Shown here: in pieces, positions 7,925 through 16,497 of the stretch
Layout: every line of letters begins with the position of its first letter
How positions within the stretch are numbered: the stretch's first letter is position 1
Assembly: GCA_001770955.1 (NCBI GenBank)
Contig: MESL01000057.1
Location: 1 to 45,311 of the forward strand
Direction of reading: 5' to 3'
DNA from: Burkholderiales bacterium RIFCSPLOWO2_12_FULL_65_40
Lineage (GTDB): Bacteria > Pseudomonadota > Gammaproteobacteria > Burkholderiales > Burkholderiaceae_C
Length of the DNA: 45,311 nucleotides
Position numbers and translations under genes: made by a program
The notes under the pieces: model-generated
What the model saw: only the letters and a program-made list of their open reading frames with translations
The model's database searches: none
Told to the model about the DNA's origin: nothing

Positions 7925-10113
7925 GCCCCTTTTTCTCCAGGGCCGTGGTGCGTGCCGTGGTCATTGCAGCGGTCACGCTGTTTGTGGCCAGCGCGCTGTT
8001 CACGCCGCAGCTCAACCCGGTCACGCGCGGCTCGTTCCTCGCGTCGGTCAATGTCGGCCCGGTGTGGGGCGAGCTGGTGCAGTGGCGCATTGCGATGATC
8101 GAGGCGCGCAACGAGCTGGACGGCTGGCCCAAGGACATCCAGAAATACGCGCCGCCCATTGCCAACCCGCAATTGCGCGTCACCTCCCCACGCCCCAACG
8201 TGCTGCAGGCCGACATTGCCCACCACCCCGAGCTGGGCAAGCTGGCCGGCACGCAGGTGGTGGTGGTGCTGAAACCCGGCACCCACACATGGACCTGCCG
8301 CCCCGGCAACCCGCCCATTCCCCCCGGCTACCTGCCCCTCAATTGCCTGGAGGGCGCTACCGACGACTTCGAGCCCGCCCAGCCCGCACCCGATGTCGAC
8401 CCGTTCGGCTGGCTGCGCTCGCTCATCGTGTGGTGCGGCGTGATCTTTGCCGTGGGCGCCGTGGTGTGGGTGGTGCGCCACCCCATGATCGGTGCGGGCC
8501 AGTTGCGCCCCGCGCGCCTGCGCCGCACGCCCCTGGCGCGCCTGCCGCAAATCGACCGGCTGCTGCGCTGGCTGCGGCGGCTGGAGGCCACCCTGCTGGC
8601 CGCCGACATCCGCATGGTGGACTGGCGCCGCGCCGTGCTGTGCGCGCAGACCACAGGCGCCGAGCACGCCCCGGCCCTGGCGCGCGCACTGGCCGAGCGC
8701 GTGTCGGCCCGCTGCCAGCCGAGCAGCGACTGGGCGCTGCCTGGTCAGGTGTTCGAGTGGCAGTTTCCGCCCGACCTGCCCGTCTCGCTGGACCGCTGCA
8801 TGGTGTTTGTGCCCAGCCCCGGCATCGACGAAGCCACCGTGCTGCGCCAGCTGCGCGCCGCACAGACCGGCAGCGATGTGCTGCTGATTCTGAGCGGGCA
8901 CAGCGTGGACACCCCCTGGCCGATGCTGCGTGCCCACGCCGACGACCGCGCCAACCTGCATGTGATGGTGGACAGCGCCAGCCAGACCGAATGGCTGATC
9001 GGCGGCGAAGCTCTGCAGGTGCTGCTGCGCCTGCTGGCCGCGCAGCTGCGCATCACGCGCATCTCGCCCTACCAGACGCGCGGCGGTGTGACGCGTGAAG
9101 GCGCCTTCTTTGGCCGCGCGCAGCTGCTGGCCCGCGTCATCAACCGCGAGCCTGCCAACTACCTGGTGGTGGGCGGGCGACAGCTGGGCAAAAGCAGCCT
9201 GCTCAAGGCCGTGCAGCGCCGCATGCAGGGCCACCCGCACACCGTGTGCCATTACGTGTCGCTGCGCGACCACCGCCTGGCGCCGCGCATGGCGCTGCAG
9301 TTTGGCCTGCCGGCCGACACGCCGCTTGAAGCCATCGTGGACCACCTGCAGTCGCAGTACCAGGGCAAGCGCCTGGTGCTGCTGATCGACGAGGCCGACC
9401 TGTTCTTTCGCGACGAGTCACACAACGGCTACGCGCAGTTGTCCACGCTGCGCGCGCTCAGCGAAGAAGGCCGCTGCTGGTTCATGCTGGCGGGCTTTTG
9501 GGACTTGTATGCCACGGCTGTGCTCGACTACCAGAGCCCCCTGCGCAACTTTGGCGAGGTACTGGCCATCGGCGGGCTGGAGCGCGCCGCTTGCCGCGAG
9601 CTGGCCACCGAGCCGCTGCGCAGGCTGCGCCTGGGCTTTGACAACGAGCGCCTGGTGGACCGCCTCATCGACGCCAGCGGCCAGCGCGCCAACCTGGTCG
9701 CCATTCTGTGCCAGGAATGCCTGGAGGCGCTGGCGCCCGGCGAACGCGTCATCGAAGCCCGCCACCTCACCCAGGCCCTGGCCTCGCAAGCGGTGCAGGA
9801 TGCCCTGGCCGGCTGGGGGCGCCTGAGCCACGACGAAGCCGCCTGCCGCCTCGACCGCATCGTCGTCTATCACACCGCCCAGGCCGGGCAGACCAGCCTG
9901 GTGGCCCTGGCCCAGCTGCTGCACAGCCACGGCATCACTGCCGACGCGCAGGCGCTGCGCCAGTCGCTGGCCCGTCTGCAACTGGCCTATGTGCTGCGCA
10001 AGAAGGACGCCGAATACCGCTTTGCCATCTCGCTGCTGCAAGACCAGTTCGAGCCAGCCGAGGTGGAGCTGCTGCTGCACCAGGAGCTGGCGGTGCTGGC
10101 GAAAACTGAATGA
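7909..10113 (+). CDS. Membrane-anchored AAA/STAND-type ATPase, partner of the HTH protein
   Basis: Predicted 734 aa from ATG 7909, overlapping the upstream gene by 16 nt (translational coupling likely). TM1 is about residues 11-30. A roughly 130-residue region that is probably periplasmic follows, with a Cys pair (TCRP...LNCL), and TM2 is about 169-190. The cytoplasmic part has a middle domain (about 200-400) that I do not recognise, then an ATPase: FFGRAQLLARV, Walker A GGRQLGKSS (422-430) and Walker B LVLLIDEAD (489-497). A region typical of AAA_35-like or archaeal-type STAND ATPases comes next, and a winged-helix-like tail (LLHSHGITADAQALRQSLAR) is last. It suggests signal transfer between an outside stimulus and the HTH partner. 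No annotated family name can be given with confidence. Confidence 0.75.
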   Translation: MFERLSPFFSRAVVRAVVIAAVTLFVASALFTPQLNPVTRGSFLASVNVGPVWGELVQWRIAMIEARNELDGWPKDIQKYAPPIANPQLRVTSPRPNVLQADIAHHPELGKLAGTQVVVVLKPGTHTWTCRPGNPPIPPGYLPLNCLEGATDDFEPAQPAPDVDPFGWLRSLIVWCGVIFAVGAVVWVVRHPMIGAGQLRPARLRRTPLARLPQIDRLLRWLRRLEATLLAADIRMVDWRRAVLCAQTTGAEHAPALARALAERVSARCQPSSDWALPGQVFEWQFPPDLPVSLDRCMVFVPSPGIDEATVLRQLRAAQTGSDVLLILSGHSVDTPWPMLRAHADDRANLHVMVDSASQTEWLIGGEALQVLLRLLAAQLRITRISPYQTRGGVTREGAFFGRAQLLARVINREPANYLVVGGRQLGKSSLLKAVQRRMQGHPHTVCHYVSLRDHRLAPRMALQFGLPADTPLEAIVDHLQSQYQGKRLVLLIDEADLFFRDESHNGYAQLSTLRALSEEGRCWFMLAGFWDLYATAVLDYQSPLRNFGEVLAIGGLERAACRELATEPLRRLRLGFDNERLVDRLIDASGQRANLVAILCQECLEALAPGERVIEARHLTQALASQAVQDALAGWGRLSHDEAACRLDRIVVYHTAQAGQTSLVALAQLLHSHGITADAQALRQSLARLQLAYVLRKKDAEYRFAISLLQDQFEPAEVELLLHQELAVLAKTE

Positions 10114-10215
10114 CCCCCTGGGTCGCTTCGCGCCTTCCCCCTGGAAGGGGAACGCCACCCGTGCGGCGGGGCGGCCCTTGCACGGTGGCGCTGGCTCGGG
10201 CTGCGCCAGTTTTGC
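10114..10215 (+). repeat. Second dispersed repeat type (CCCCCTGGGTCGCTTCGCGC class)
   Basis: Begins CCCCCTGGGTCGCTTCGCGC, then CTTCCCCCTGGAAGGGGAACG (an inverted repeat CCCCT/AGGGG) and GCGGCGGGGCGGCCCTTGC. I recall this GC-rich string as a recurrent intergenic sequence in Acidovorax and its relatives. It lies directly at the stop codon of the membrane ATPase gene. Confidence 0.55.
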
Positions 10216-10288
10216 AGGCTTTAGGCGTCATGACTGTGGGAATTCCAGGCTTACCAACTTCGACTCCAATTTCATACTTTTATCTTCC

Positions 10289-11716
10289 ATGGCCACTTCC
10301 TCCTCAGTCACCCTGGACGACGGCATCGGTTTCGATGCCCTCATTGCCGAACTTGATTGTCTGGTGCGCGCTGGCGTGCCGCCGGACCGCATCAGCGTGT
10401 CCCACGATGCCGCCGTGCAATGGGTCTGCGAGGCCCACTGGGTCTACGCCGACGGTCCGGACGACGCCTGCGCCGCCCGGCGCGTGGATGCACAACTCGC
10501 GCTGCTGCGCCTGATGCTGGAGCATGGGGCCGACCCCAACAAACGCAAGAACCGCAACTCCACGCCCCTGGCCGTGTGCTGCCGGCAGTTCGCCACCTAT
10601 TTCCAGGAGCGCGCCCTGGAGAAGCTGGCGCTGGTGCTGGCAGCGGGCGGCGACCCGCGCCAGACCAAGGACCCCGCACTCTGCATGGCCCTGGGCTTGC
10701 GCGAAATGCGGGGCGAGATTTTTGACATGCCGTTTCGCGGCGATGCGCCCCCAGGCCATGCCGACACGGTGTACCAGGCCGTAGACATGCTGCTGCAGGC
10801 CGGTGCCGACATCGAGGCGCTGGACCACCGCAACATGTACTCGCCGCTGTTCATGGCGGCCCACATGGGCAGCGTGCCCTTGCTCCAGTTTCTGGTGGCG
10901 CGGGGTGCCAATGCGCAGGCCAGCAACCCCGACGGATCGAATGCGTTGATGTACGCAGCGGGCGATGTGGACGGCCTGGCCCAAAGCCGCGCCGGTTTTT
11001 CGACCACCTGGCAGCGCACGGGTGACCCGGTAGCCACCACGCGCCTGTTGCTGGACTGGGGCCTGGCCCCTGCTGCCGCCAATGCGCGCGGGCGCACACC
11101 GCTGCGCCTGGCCGTGAGCGCAGGCAACCTGGACGTGGCCGCCGTGCTGGCCGAGGCCTTGGCAGCCCAGGGCAAGCTGGTGGCGGCCGATGTGCGGCTG
11201 TTCCGGGGCACTGAATTCGAGGCCCGTGTTGCCGGGCTGACCCCTTCTGCGCCACCCAAAAAGCCAGCCAAAGCCAAAGCGGCACCCGACGGCACGGCCC
11301 AGCGCGCCACCTGGGCGCGCGCCCCTGGGCTGATCGATGGCCCCACCGACTGGCAGCCCAACCAGTACCCCCAGTGGCTGCGCACCTGCCTCAAGGAGGT
11401 GGCCCTGCGGCTGGGCTCGGGCGCTGACCCGCGCGTGCCGCCGGGCATGTTGTATCTGGAATACGACGATTACTTTCGCTGCCTGCGCCTGTCCCGTACC
11501 AAGTCGTACCTCAGTCGCAGCGGTGCGGTGACGTTGGAGGCGCGGGTGTTCGACTGGGCGAACATGAGCGTCGGCTTCTCTCAGCAGGAGGGCGACGCCT
11601 GGGTGCGCCGCGAGGTGATCGACTTCCCCATGGTGCCCTGCACACCCCCGACCACAGACACGCTGTGCAATGCCATCGGGCAACTGTGCGCCCGCTACTT
11701 CAACACACAGGCTTGA
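10289..11716 (+). CDS. Ankyrin-repeat protein with C-terminal extension
   Basis: Predicted 475 aa from ATG 10289. Ankyrin-type units are visible: LLRLMLEHGADPNKRKNRNS with PLAVCC, VDMLLQAGADIEALDHRNMY with PLFMAAHMGSVPLLQFLVARG and ANAQASNPDGSNALMYAAG, then LLLDWGLAPAAANARGRTPL with LAVSAGNLDVAAVLAEAL. A Lys/Ala/Pro linker (KKPAKAKAAP) leads to a roughly 135-residue C-terminal domain that I do not recognise (QYPQWLRTCLKEVALRLGSG and DYFRCLRLSRTK). No signal peptide is visible. It is probably a cytoplasmic protein-binding factor. It lies about 175 nt after the ATPase pair on the same strand; a functional link is possible but unproven. Confidence 0.8.
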   Translation: MATSSSVTLDDGIGFDALIAELDCLVRAGVPPDRISVSHDAAVQWVCEAHWVYADGPDDACAARRVDAQLALLRLMLEHGADPNKRKNRNSTPLAVCCRQFATYFQERALEKLALVLAAGGDPRQTKDPALCMALGLREMRGEIFDMPFRGDAPPGHADTVYQAVDMLLQAGADIEALDHRNMYSPLFMAAHMGSVPLLQFLVARGANAQASNPDGSNALMYAAGDVDGLAQSRAGFSTTWQRTGDPVATTRLLLDWGLAPAAANARGRTPLRLAVSAGNLDVAAVLAEALAAQGKLVAADVRLFRGTEFEARVAGLTPSAPPKKPAKAKAAPDGTAQRATWARAPGLIDGPTDWQPNQYPQWLRTCLKEVALRLGSGADPRVPPGMLYLEYDDYFRCLRLSRTKSYLSRSGAVTLEARVFDWANMSVGFSQQEGDAWVRREVIDFPMVPCTPPTTDTLCNAIGQLCARYFNTQA

Positions 11717-11839
11717 CCGGCAACGAGCCTCTTCAGCAGCCCAGCCAGCATCAACCCGCCTGACCCCATCACTTCCCAACCGAAATGGACCGTACGGGGT
11801 GCTGCCAATGCCTTGGGCGGCGAACCCGACTAGTCAATA

Positions 11840-11874
11840 GCCAAAAATTGGCATGATCATGCTAGTATTTGGCA
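11840..11874. promoter_or_regulatory. Overlapping palindromes at the start of the MNT/HEPN operon
   Basis: GCCAAAAATTGGC (11840-11852) and the perfect palindrome GCATGATCATGC (11851-11862) sit within 35 nt of the ATG at 11875, and TTGGC recurs as TTTGGCA next to the ATG. The arrangement is what one expects of an autoregulated toxin-antitoxin promoter. No Shine-Dalgarno is visible, so the transcript may be leaderless. Confidence 0.5.
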
Positions 11875-12465
11875 ATGTCTGTCGCCTCCGCCTTTTTGAC
11901 TGACCGCCAAGCCCGGCTCTTTGCCTGGCTGTTCGGCCAACCCACGCGCAGCTTCCATTTGAGCGAGCTGCGCCGCCTGACGGGGCTGGGCAGTGCCTCG
12001 GTACAAAGCGAACTCAACCGGTTGACCGATGCCGGTTTGCTGGTGTCGGAACGTGTGGGCAACCTGCGCTGCTTCAAAGCCAACGCCGACAGCCCGATTT
12101 TTGGCGAGCTGGTGTCCCTTACCCACAAAACCCTGGGGCTGGTGCCCGCACTGAGCGACGCCCTGGCCCCGTTGGTGCCACGCCTGCTGGCCGCGTGGGT
12201 GTTTGGCTCGGTGGCATCCCATACCGACACCGCCCAAAGCGATGTGGATGTGATGCTGGTGGGGCACCAACTCACCCTGGGCGAAGTGCTGGAGCAACTG
12301 GCGCCACTGGAGCAACAGTGGGGGCGCAAAATCAACCCCACCATGTACTCACCGCAAGAATTCCTCAAGCGCCGCGCTGAGCCCGACTCGTTCGTCAACC
12401 GCGTGCTGTCGCGCCCCACCCTTGCTCTGATCGGAGACATCGATGGCCTTGACCGCGCTGGATAA
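11875..12465 (+). CDS. Winged-HTH / minimal nucleotidyltransferase (MNT-type antitoxin candidate)
   Basis: Predicted 196 aa. The N-terminal 70 residues (TRSFHLSELRRLTGLGSASV followed by ELNRLTDAGLLVSERVGN) are a winged HTH of ArsR/MarR type. The nucleotidyltransferase part has Gly111-Ser112 and Asp123-x-Asp125 (FGSVASHTDTAQSDVDVML), the GSx10DxD signature of minimal NTases. In known MntA-HepT-like systems the MNT protein modifies the HEPN toxin and is the antitoxin. The 3' end overlaps the next gene by 23 nt and that gene has a HEPN-like motif, supporting a pair. Palindromes upstream and the HTH suggest autorepression. ATG 11875 is preferred over a TTG at 11869. Confidence 0.82.
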   Translation: MSVASAFLTDRQARLFAWLFGQPTRSFHLSELRRLTGLGSASVQSELNRLTDAGLLVSERVGNLRCFKANADSPIFGELVSLTHKTLGLVPALSDALAPLVPRLLAAWVFGSVASHTDTAQSDVDVMLVGHQLTLGEVLEQLAPLEQQWGRKINPTMYSPQEFLKRRAEPDSFVNRVLSRPTLALIGDIDGLDRAG

Positions 12466-12874
12466 CCTGGTGCGCATCGGCCAGCTCAAGGCTGAGCCCC
12501 GCAACGACGCCGAGGTGCAGCGCATGCTGGCCATGGCCCAGACCCGTTGGGCAGATGCGCAACTGAGCCACGTATCACAAGAAGGCCGCTTTACCAGTGC
12601 CTACAACGCTGCCCACGCCGCCGCTTTGGCCGCATTGCGCTGGCACGGCTACCGCAGCGAGAACCGGTTCACCGTGTTCCAGTGTCTGGCCCACACCGTG
12701 AACTGGCCGCCCGCACGCTGGCGCGTGCTGGACGCCGCCCACCAAAAGCGCAACCTCGCCGAATACGAAGGCTACCTGGAGGTGGAAGAAGCCACGATCT
12801 CAGAGATGAGCACGCTGGCCGCGCAACTGATTGCCGACGTGCGGACATTGATCGGGCAGGCGACGAGCCCCTGA
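12443..12874 (+). CDS. HEPN-domain-like protein (toxin candidate paired with MNT)
   Basis: Predicted 143 aa, largely helical. The motif AAHQKRNLAEYEG (Arg103-Asn104...Tyr108) sits where HEPN RNases carry the RNxxxH motif, but here the last position is Tyr, so catalysis is uncertain. The HEPN assignment rests on size, the helical pattern (YNAAHAAALAALRWHGYR and VEEATISEMSTLAAQLIADV) and the overlapping MNT partner. It overlaps the upstream gene by 23 nt, implying translational coupling. If active, it would be an RNase toxin. It could equally be a substrate-binding HEPN partner of the NTase, as in aminoglycoside-NTase-like pairs. Confidence 0.72.
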   Translation: MALTALDNLVRIGQLKAEPRNDAEVQRMLAMAQTRWADAQLSHVSQEGRFTSAYNAAHAAALAALRWHGYRSENRFTVFQCLAHTVNWPPARWRVLDAAHQKRNLAEYEGYLEVEEATISEMSTLAAQLIADVRTLIGQATSP

Positions 12875-12900
12875 CGCAGCCACCCCACCCATTTGCTTCG

Positions 12901-12953
12901 TAATTCATAGCTACTAGCGCTTGCTAATAAAGCGCCAGAGGCCCATTTGACTC
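12901..12953 (+). repeat. Dispersed palindromic repeat, copy 2
   Basis: TTCATAGCTACTAGCGCTTG, then AATAAAGCGCC and AGAGGCCCATTTGACTC. It lies between the 3' ends of two converging genes, the HEPN gene and the MFS gene. Confidence 0.75.
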
Positions 12954-12977
12954 ATATTTTTTCTGGTGCTACCGCGC

Positions 12978-14291
12978 TCACCCCGCACGGGGTTGCGCCC
13001 GGCCCACTACGCCACGCTGGTGGCGTATGCGCCAATACAGCCAGCCCACGATCGACAGGTTCAGCAGATTCCACCCCATGCCGTTGATGAACGCCGCCTG
13101 GTAGCTGCCCGTCAGGTCAAAGATCCAGCCCGACATCCAGCCCCCCAGCGCCATGCCGATCAGCGTGGCCATGATCACCGCACCCACCCGGGCGCCGGCC
13201 TCTTGCAGCGCGAAATACTCGCGGATGATGATGGCGTAAGCCGGCACGATGCCACCCTGGAACAGCCCGAACATCGCCGAAATGACATACAGCGGCACCA
13301 GCCCGTCAAACGGCAGAAACAGCGCCAGCCCCACCCCCTGCAACGCCGAGCCCAGCAGCAGCGTGCGCACGCCGCCAATGCGGTCGCAGATCACACCCGA
13401 CACCAGGCGGCTGACAATGCCACAGGCCAGCATCAGCGACAGCATCTCTGCGCCGCGCGCCGCGCCAAAACCCAGGTCGGTGCAATAGGCCACGATGTGC
13501 ACCTGCGGCATCGCCATGGCCACGCAGCACGCCACGCCCGCCACACACAGCAGCAACTGCGCTTGCACCGGGCGCAGGCCAAACGGGCGGCTGCGGTCTG
13601 GCGCAACAGGCGCGAGAGCCGCCGCTGCACCGCCTGGCGATGCAGGCACCGCCGACACAGATACATCCAGCAGCACCATCGGCGCCCGCTGCCGCATGCG
13701 CAGCGCCAGCAGCAGCATGCCCACGCCACACACCAGCCCCATCAGCACATAGGTGTGGCGCCAGCCAATGGTGTCGATGCCGTGCTGCACGATGGGCGGC
13801 CACAGCGCCCCGGCGATGTAGTTGCCGCTGGCGCAGATGGCCACTGCAATGCCGCGCCGCCGGTTCCACCACAGCGCCGTGTCGGCCAGCAGCGGCGCAA
13901 ACGTGGCCGACGCGCCAATCAGCCCCATCAACCCATGGGCCAGCCCAAACCCCCAAATGCTGCCCGACAGCCCCGCCCACACAAAGCCACCGCACACCCC
14001 CACCGCCCCCACGCACAGCACCGGCATCAGCCCATGCCGGTCGGCCATGCGCCCCGTCCACAGCCCGCCAATCCCCAGGCACACCATCATCAGCGTATAG
14101 GGCAAAGATGCATCCGCGCGGCCCACGCCAAACTCGGCCTGCACGGCAGGCAGCACCACCGACACCACATACATGCTGCTGTTGCCCAGCACGACCAGGC
14201 CCAGGGTGACCAGCAGGCGCCAGGCGGCTTGGCGGGAGTCGATGAGGGATGCGGGGGCGGCGGCAGAGGGAGAAGCGGGAGTGTGGGGCAT
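12978..14291 (-). CDS. Major facilitator superfamily transporter (12-TM type)
   Basis: Predicted 437 aa from ATG 14291 (MPHTPASPSAAAPASLIDSR); longer in-frame extensions upstream cross a repeat copy and are non-coding. TM1 begins WRLLVTLGLVVLGNSSMYVV. The loop 2-3 motif is GIGGLWTGRMADRHGLMPVL (MFS motif A: G-x-x-x-D-R-x-G), and a second copy reads RLVSGVICDRIGGVRTL between TM8 and TM9. A hydrophilic loop of about 50 residues separates the two halves. It may belong near the oxalate/formate-antiporter-type MFS group by general look, but substrate cannot be assigned. It faces the HEPN gene at its 3' end, and its promoter is shared with the divergent NERD-helicase gene. Confidence 0.85.
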   Translation of the reverse strand: MPHTPASPSAAAPASLIDSRQAAWRLLVTLGLVVLGNSSMYVVSVVLPAVQAEFGVGRADASLPYTLMMVCLGIGGLWTGRMADRHGLMPVLCVGAVGVCGGFVWAGLSGSIWGFGLAHGLMGLIGASATFAPLLADTALWWNRRRGIAVAICASGNYIAGALWPPIVQHGIDTIGWRHTYVLMGLVCGVGMLLLALRMRQRAPMVLLDVSVSAVPASPGGAAAALAPVAPDRSRPFGLRPVQAQLLLCVAGVACCVAMAMPQVHIVAYCTDLGFGAARGAEMLSLMLACGIVSRLVSGVICDRIGGVRTLLLGSALQGVGLALFLPFDGLVPLYVISAMFGLFQGGIVPAYAIIIREYFALQEAGARVGAVIMATLIGMALGGWMSGWIFDLTGSYQAAFINGMGWNLLNLSIVGWLYWRIRHQRGVVGRAQPRAG

Positions 14292-14370
14292 ACGGGGCAA
14301 TTTAACTGAAGGGGCGGCAAGAGCTGCGACACGGTACAGGCGGCTGCAGTGCTCCCATTCGGCTGGTATG

Positions 14371-14420
14371 TTTTTGATAGCTATTGGCGCTTGATGGATA
14401 AGCGCTGGAGGCTGATTTTG
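14371..14420 (+). repeat. Dispersed palindromic repeat, copy 3
   Basis: TTTTTGATAGCTATTGGCGC, then TTGATGGATAAGCGCTGGAG and GCTGATTTTG. It is unusual among the copies because it lies between two divergent gene starts (14291 and 14570), not at a 3' end. Confidence 0.75.
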
Positions 14421-14569
14421 CTTGAAGTATTGGGCCATTGCACTGCGATGCAATGCCGCTGGCTCCTGGCAGAAACACACCGGCCTTGACCGCCGTGGGT
14501 TGCGCCATTGGCATTCCCCTCCTAGAGTGCGTTGCAAATGCATACACATAAAGGGAGGCAGGCGGCGAC

Positions 14570-16378
14570 ATGGCCACGTTGATACCTGCACTGGGCGCAT
14601 GCCTGCCGCGCATGACACACGGGGAGAAGCGCCTGGCCGAGCGGCTGGAGCAAAAGCTCGACGCTGACTACCTGCTCTGGTACGACGTGCCTGTGGGCCC
14701 CAAATATTCGCACCCCGACTTTGTGGTGCTGCACCCCAGCCGCGGCATCCTGGTGCTGGAAGTCAAAGACTGGAAGCTGTCCACCATCCAGCACGCCGAC
14801 AAAAACGGCTGGGTCATCGCCCCCGACGGCGTGCCAAAAACCGTGGCCAGCCCGCTGGAGCAAGCCCGCCAGTACGCCCACCAGATCGTCAACGCGCTGG
14901 AGCGCGACCCGCAACTGGTGCAGGCCGAGGGCCGCTACCAGGGCAAGCTGGCCTTTCCGTGGAGCTACGGCGTGGTGCTGACCAACATCACCCGCAAGCA
15001 ATTTGACAGCGCCGAGCTGCACCACGCGCTGGAGCCGCACCGCGTGGTGTGCCAAGACGAAATGCTGGAGACCGTGGGAGCGGAAGAACTGCAAAGCCGC
15101 TTGTGGGACATGTTCCCCTACGGCATGCGCGGCGCCATCAGCTTGCCGCAGCTGGACCGCGTGCGCTGGATCATGTTCCCGCAAGTGCGTGTGCAGACAC
15201 AAGCCACCTTGTTCGACGACAGCGATGCCGACGCGGAAATGCCCGACATCATGCGCGTGATGGACATCCAGCAAGAGCAGCTGGCCCGCAGCTTGGGCGA
15301 CGGCCACCGCGTCATCCACGGTGTGGCGGGCTCGGGCAAGACGATGATCCTGGGCTACCGCGCCGAGTATTTGGCGCAAGCCAGCACAGCGGCCAGCAAA
15401 CCCATCCTCATCCTCTGCTTTAACGAGCCGCTGGGCGTGAAGCTGCACAGCGTCATGCAAACCAAGGGCTTGGGCGGCCGGGTGCATGTGCGCCATTTTC
15501 ATAAATGGTGCCGCGAGCAGCTGGTGGCTTATGGGCAAACCATTCCGGCGCAAGGCCCGCGCATGTTTGACGAGATGGTGGAGAACGTCATCCGTGGCGT
15601 GGACCGCAAGCAAATCCCCAGCGGCCAATACCAGGCGGTGATGATCGACGAGGGCCACGACTTCGCGCCCGAATGGCTCAAGCTGGTGACGCAGATGGTG
15701 GACCCCACCACCAACAGCCTGCTGGTGCTGTACGACGACGCACAAAGCATTTACGAGCGCGCGCGCTCTAAACAATTCAGCTTCAAGAGCGTGGGCATCC
15801 AGGCGCAGGGGCGCACCACCATCCTGAAGATCAATTACCGCAACACCCGCCAGATACTGCACACCGCCAGCCTCGTCGCCGCCGACCTGCTGACCGCAGA
15901 CGACAAAGACGACGACGGCATCCCATTGCTGAAGCCCGTGAGTTGCGGGCGCGAGGGGCAAGAACCCCTCATCATCAAACTGCCCACCCTGCAGGCAGAA
16001 GCGCAAGCCATTGCCGACCACCTGGCCCAAGCCCACCAAGAAGGCTTTGCGTGGGGCGACATGGCCGTGCTGTGCGCAGACACCAAAACCCGCGACCTGT
16101 GCGCCCGCACCCTGGCGCAGCGCAAGCTGCCGGTAGAGAACCGCCTGGGCTCGGGTGACTTTGACCCCACCAGCAACAAGATCAAGGTGATGACCATGAA
16201 GGTCAGCAAGGGCCTGGAATTCCCCGTGGTGGCGCTGCCTGGCGTGGGGCACATGCCAGCGGCGGGGGAGGATGAGAAGGAAGCGGCGCGGGTGTTTTAT
16301 GTGGCGGCTACGCGGGCTACACAGAGGTTGGTGATGGGGGTGGGGGGCCAGAGCGGCTTTGGGTCAAAGTGGCACTGA
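14570..16378 (+). CDS. NERD nuclease domain fused to UvrD/PcrA-type SF1 helicase
   Basis: Predicted 602 aa. N-terminal NERD domain (nuclease-related): Asp50 in HPDFVVLHP and Glu64-Val-Lys66 in ILVLEVKDWK form the PD-(D/E)xK-type D..ExK site. The helicase follows: Walker A GVAGSGKT (251-258), motif II DEGHD (360-364) in AVMIDEGHDFAPEW, motif III-like LLVLYDDAQSIYERA, motif IV-like ILKINYRNTRQI, and VSKGLEFPVVAL with FYVAATRATQRLVMG near the end (motifs V and VI). NERD-helicase fusions of this type recur in defence islands. AAGGGAGG lies about 10 nt upstream of the ATG. It is followed by the RloC-like gene after 119 nt. The target is unknown, with foreign DNA processing being the likely role by analogy. 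Confidence 0.87.
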   Translation: MATLIPALGACLPRMTHGEKRLAERLEQKLDADYLLWYDVPVGPKYSHPDFVVLHPSRGILVLEVKDWKLSTIQHADKNGWVIAPDGVPKTVASPLEQARQYAHQIVNALERDPQLVQAEGRYQGKLAFPWSYGVVLTNITRKQFDSAELHHALEPHRVVCQDEMLETVGAEELQSRLWDMFPYGMRGAISLPQLDRVRWIMFPQVRVQTQATLFDDSDADAEMPDIMRVMDIQQEQLARSLGDGHRVIHGVAGSGKTMILGYRAEYLAQASTAASKPILILCFNEPLGVKLHSVMQTKGLGGRVHVRHFHKWCREQLVAYGQTIPAQGPRMFDEMVENVIRGVDRKQIPSGQYQAVMIDEGHDFAPEWLKLVTQMVDPTTNSLLVLYDDAQSIYERARSKQFSFKSVGIQAQGRTTILKINYRNTRQILHTASLVAADLLTADDKDDDGIPLLKPVSCGREGQEPLIIKLPTLQAEAQAIADHLAQAHQEGFAWGDMAVLCADTKTRDLCARTLAQRKLPVENRLGSGDFDPTSNKIKVMTMKVSKGLEFPVVALPGVGHMPAAGEDEKEAARVFYVAATRATQRLVMGVGGQSGFGSKWH

Positions 16379-16497
16379 AGTACGGGAATACAACTGCATC
16401 AGTGTTTCACCTTCCACAAACAGAGCACAGCCGCTTTTAGCGCATACCCGGGGTGAGCAGTCAATTTCGAGATCAATAGAACAAGTAGGGGACCTAA

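Noticed and set aside
10114..10288. Start of the ankyrin gene far upstream of 10289
   Set aside because: The in-frame upstream extension overlaps the membrane ATPase gene and the second repeat type, and has no ribosome site.
12966..14309. Plus-strand open frame of about 447 codons opposite the MFS transporter
   Set aside because: The product is His/Gln/Arg-rich and has no family pattern, whereas the minus strand gives a complete 12-TM MFS protein.
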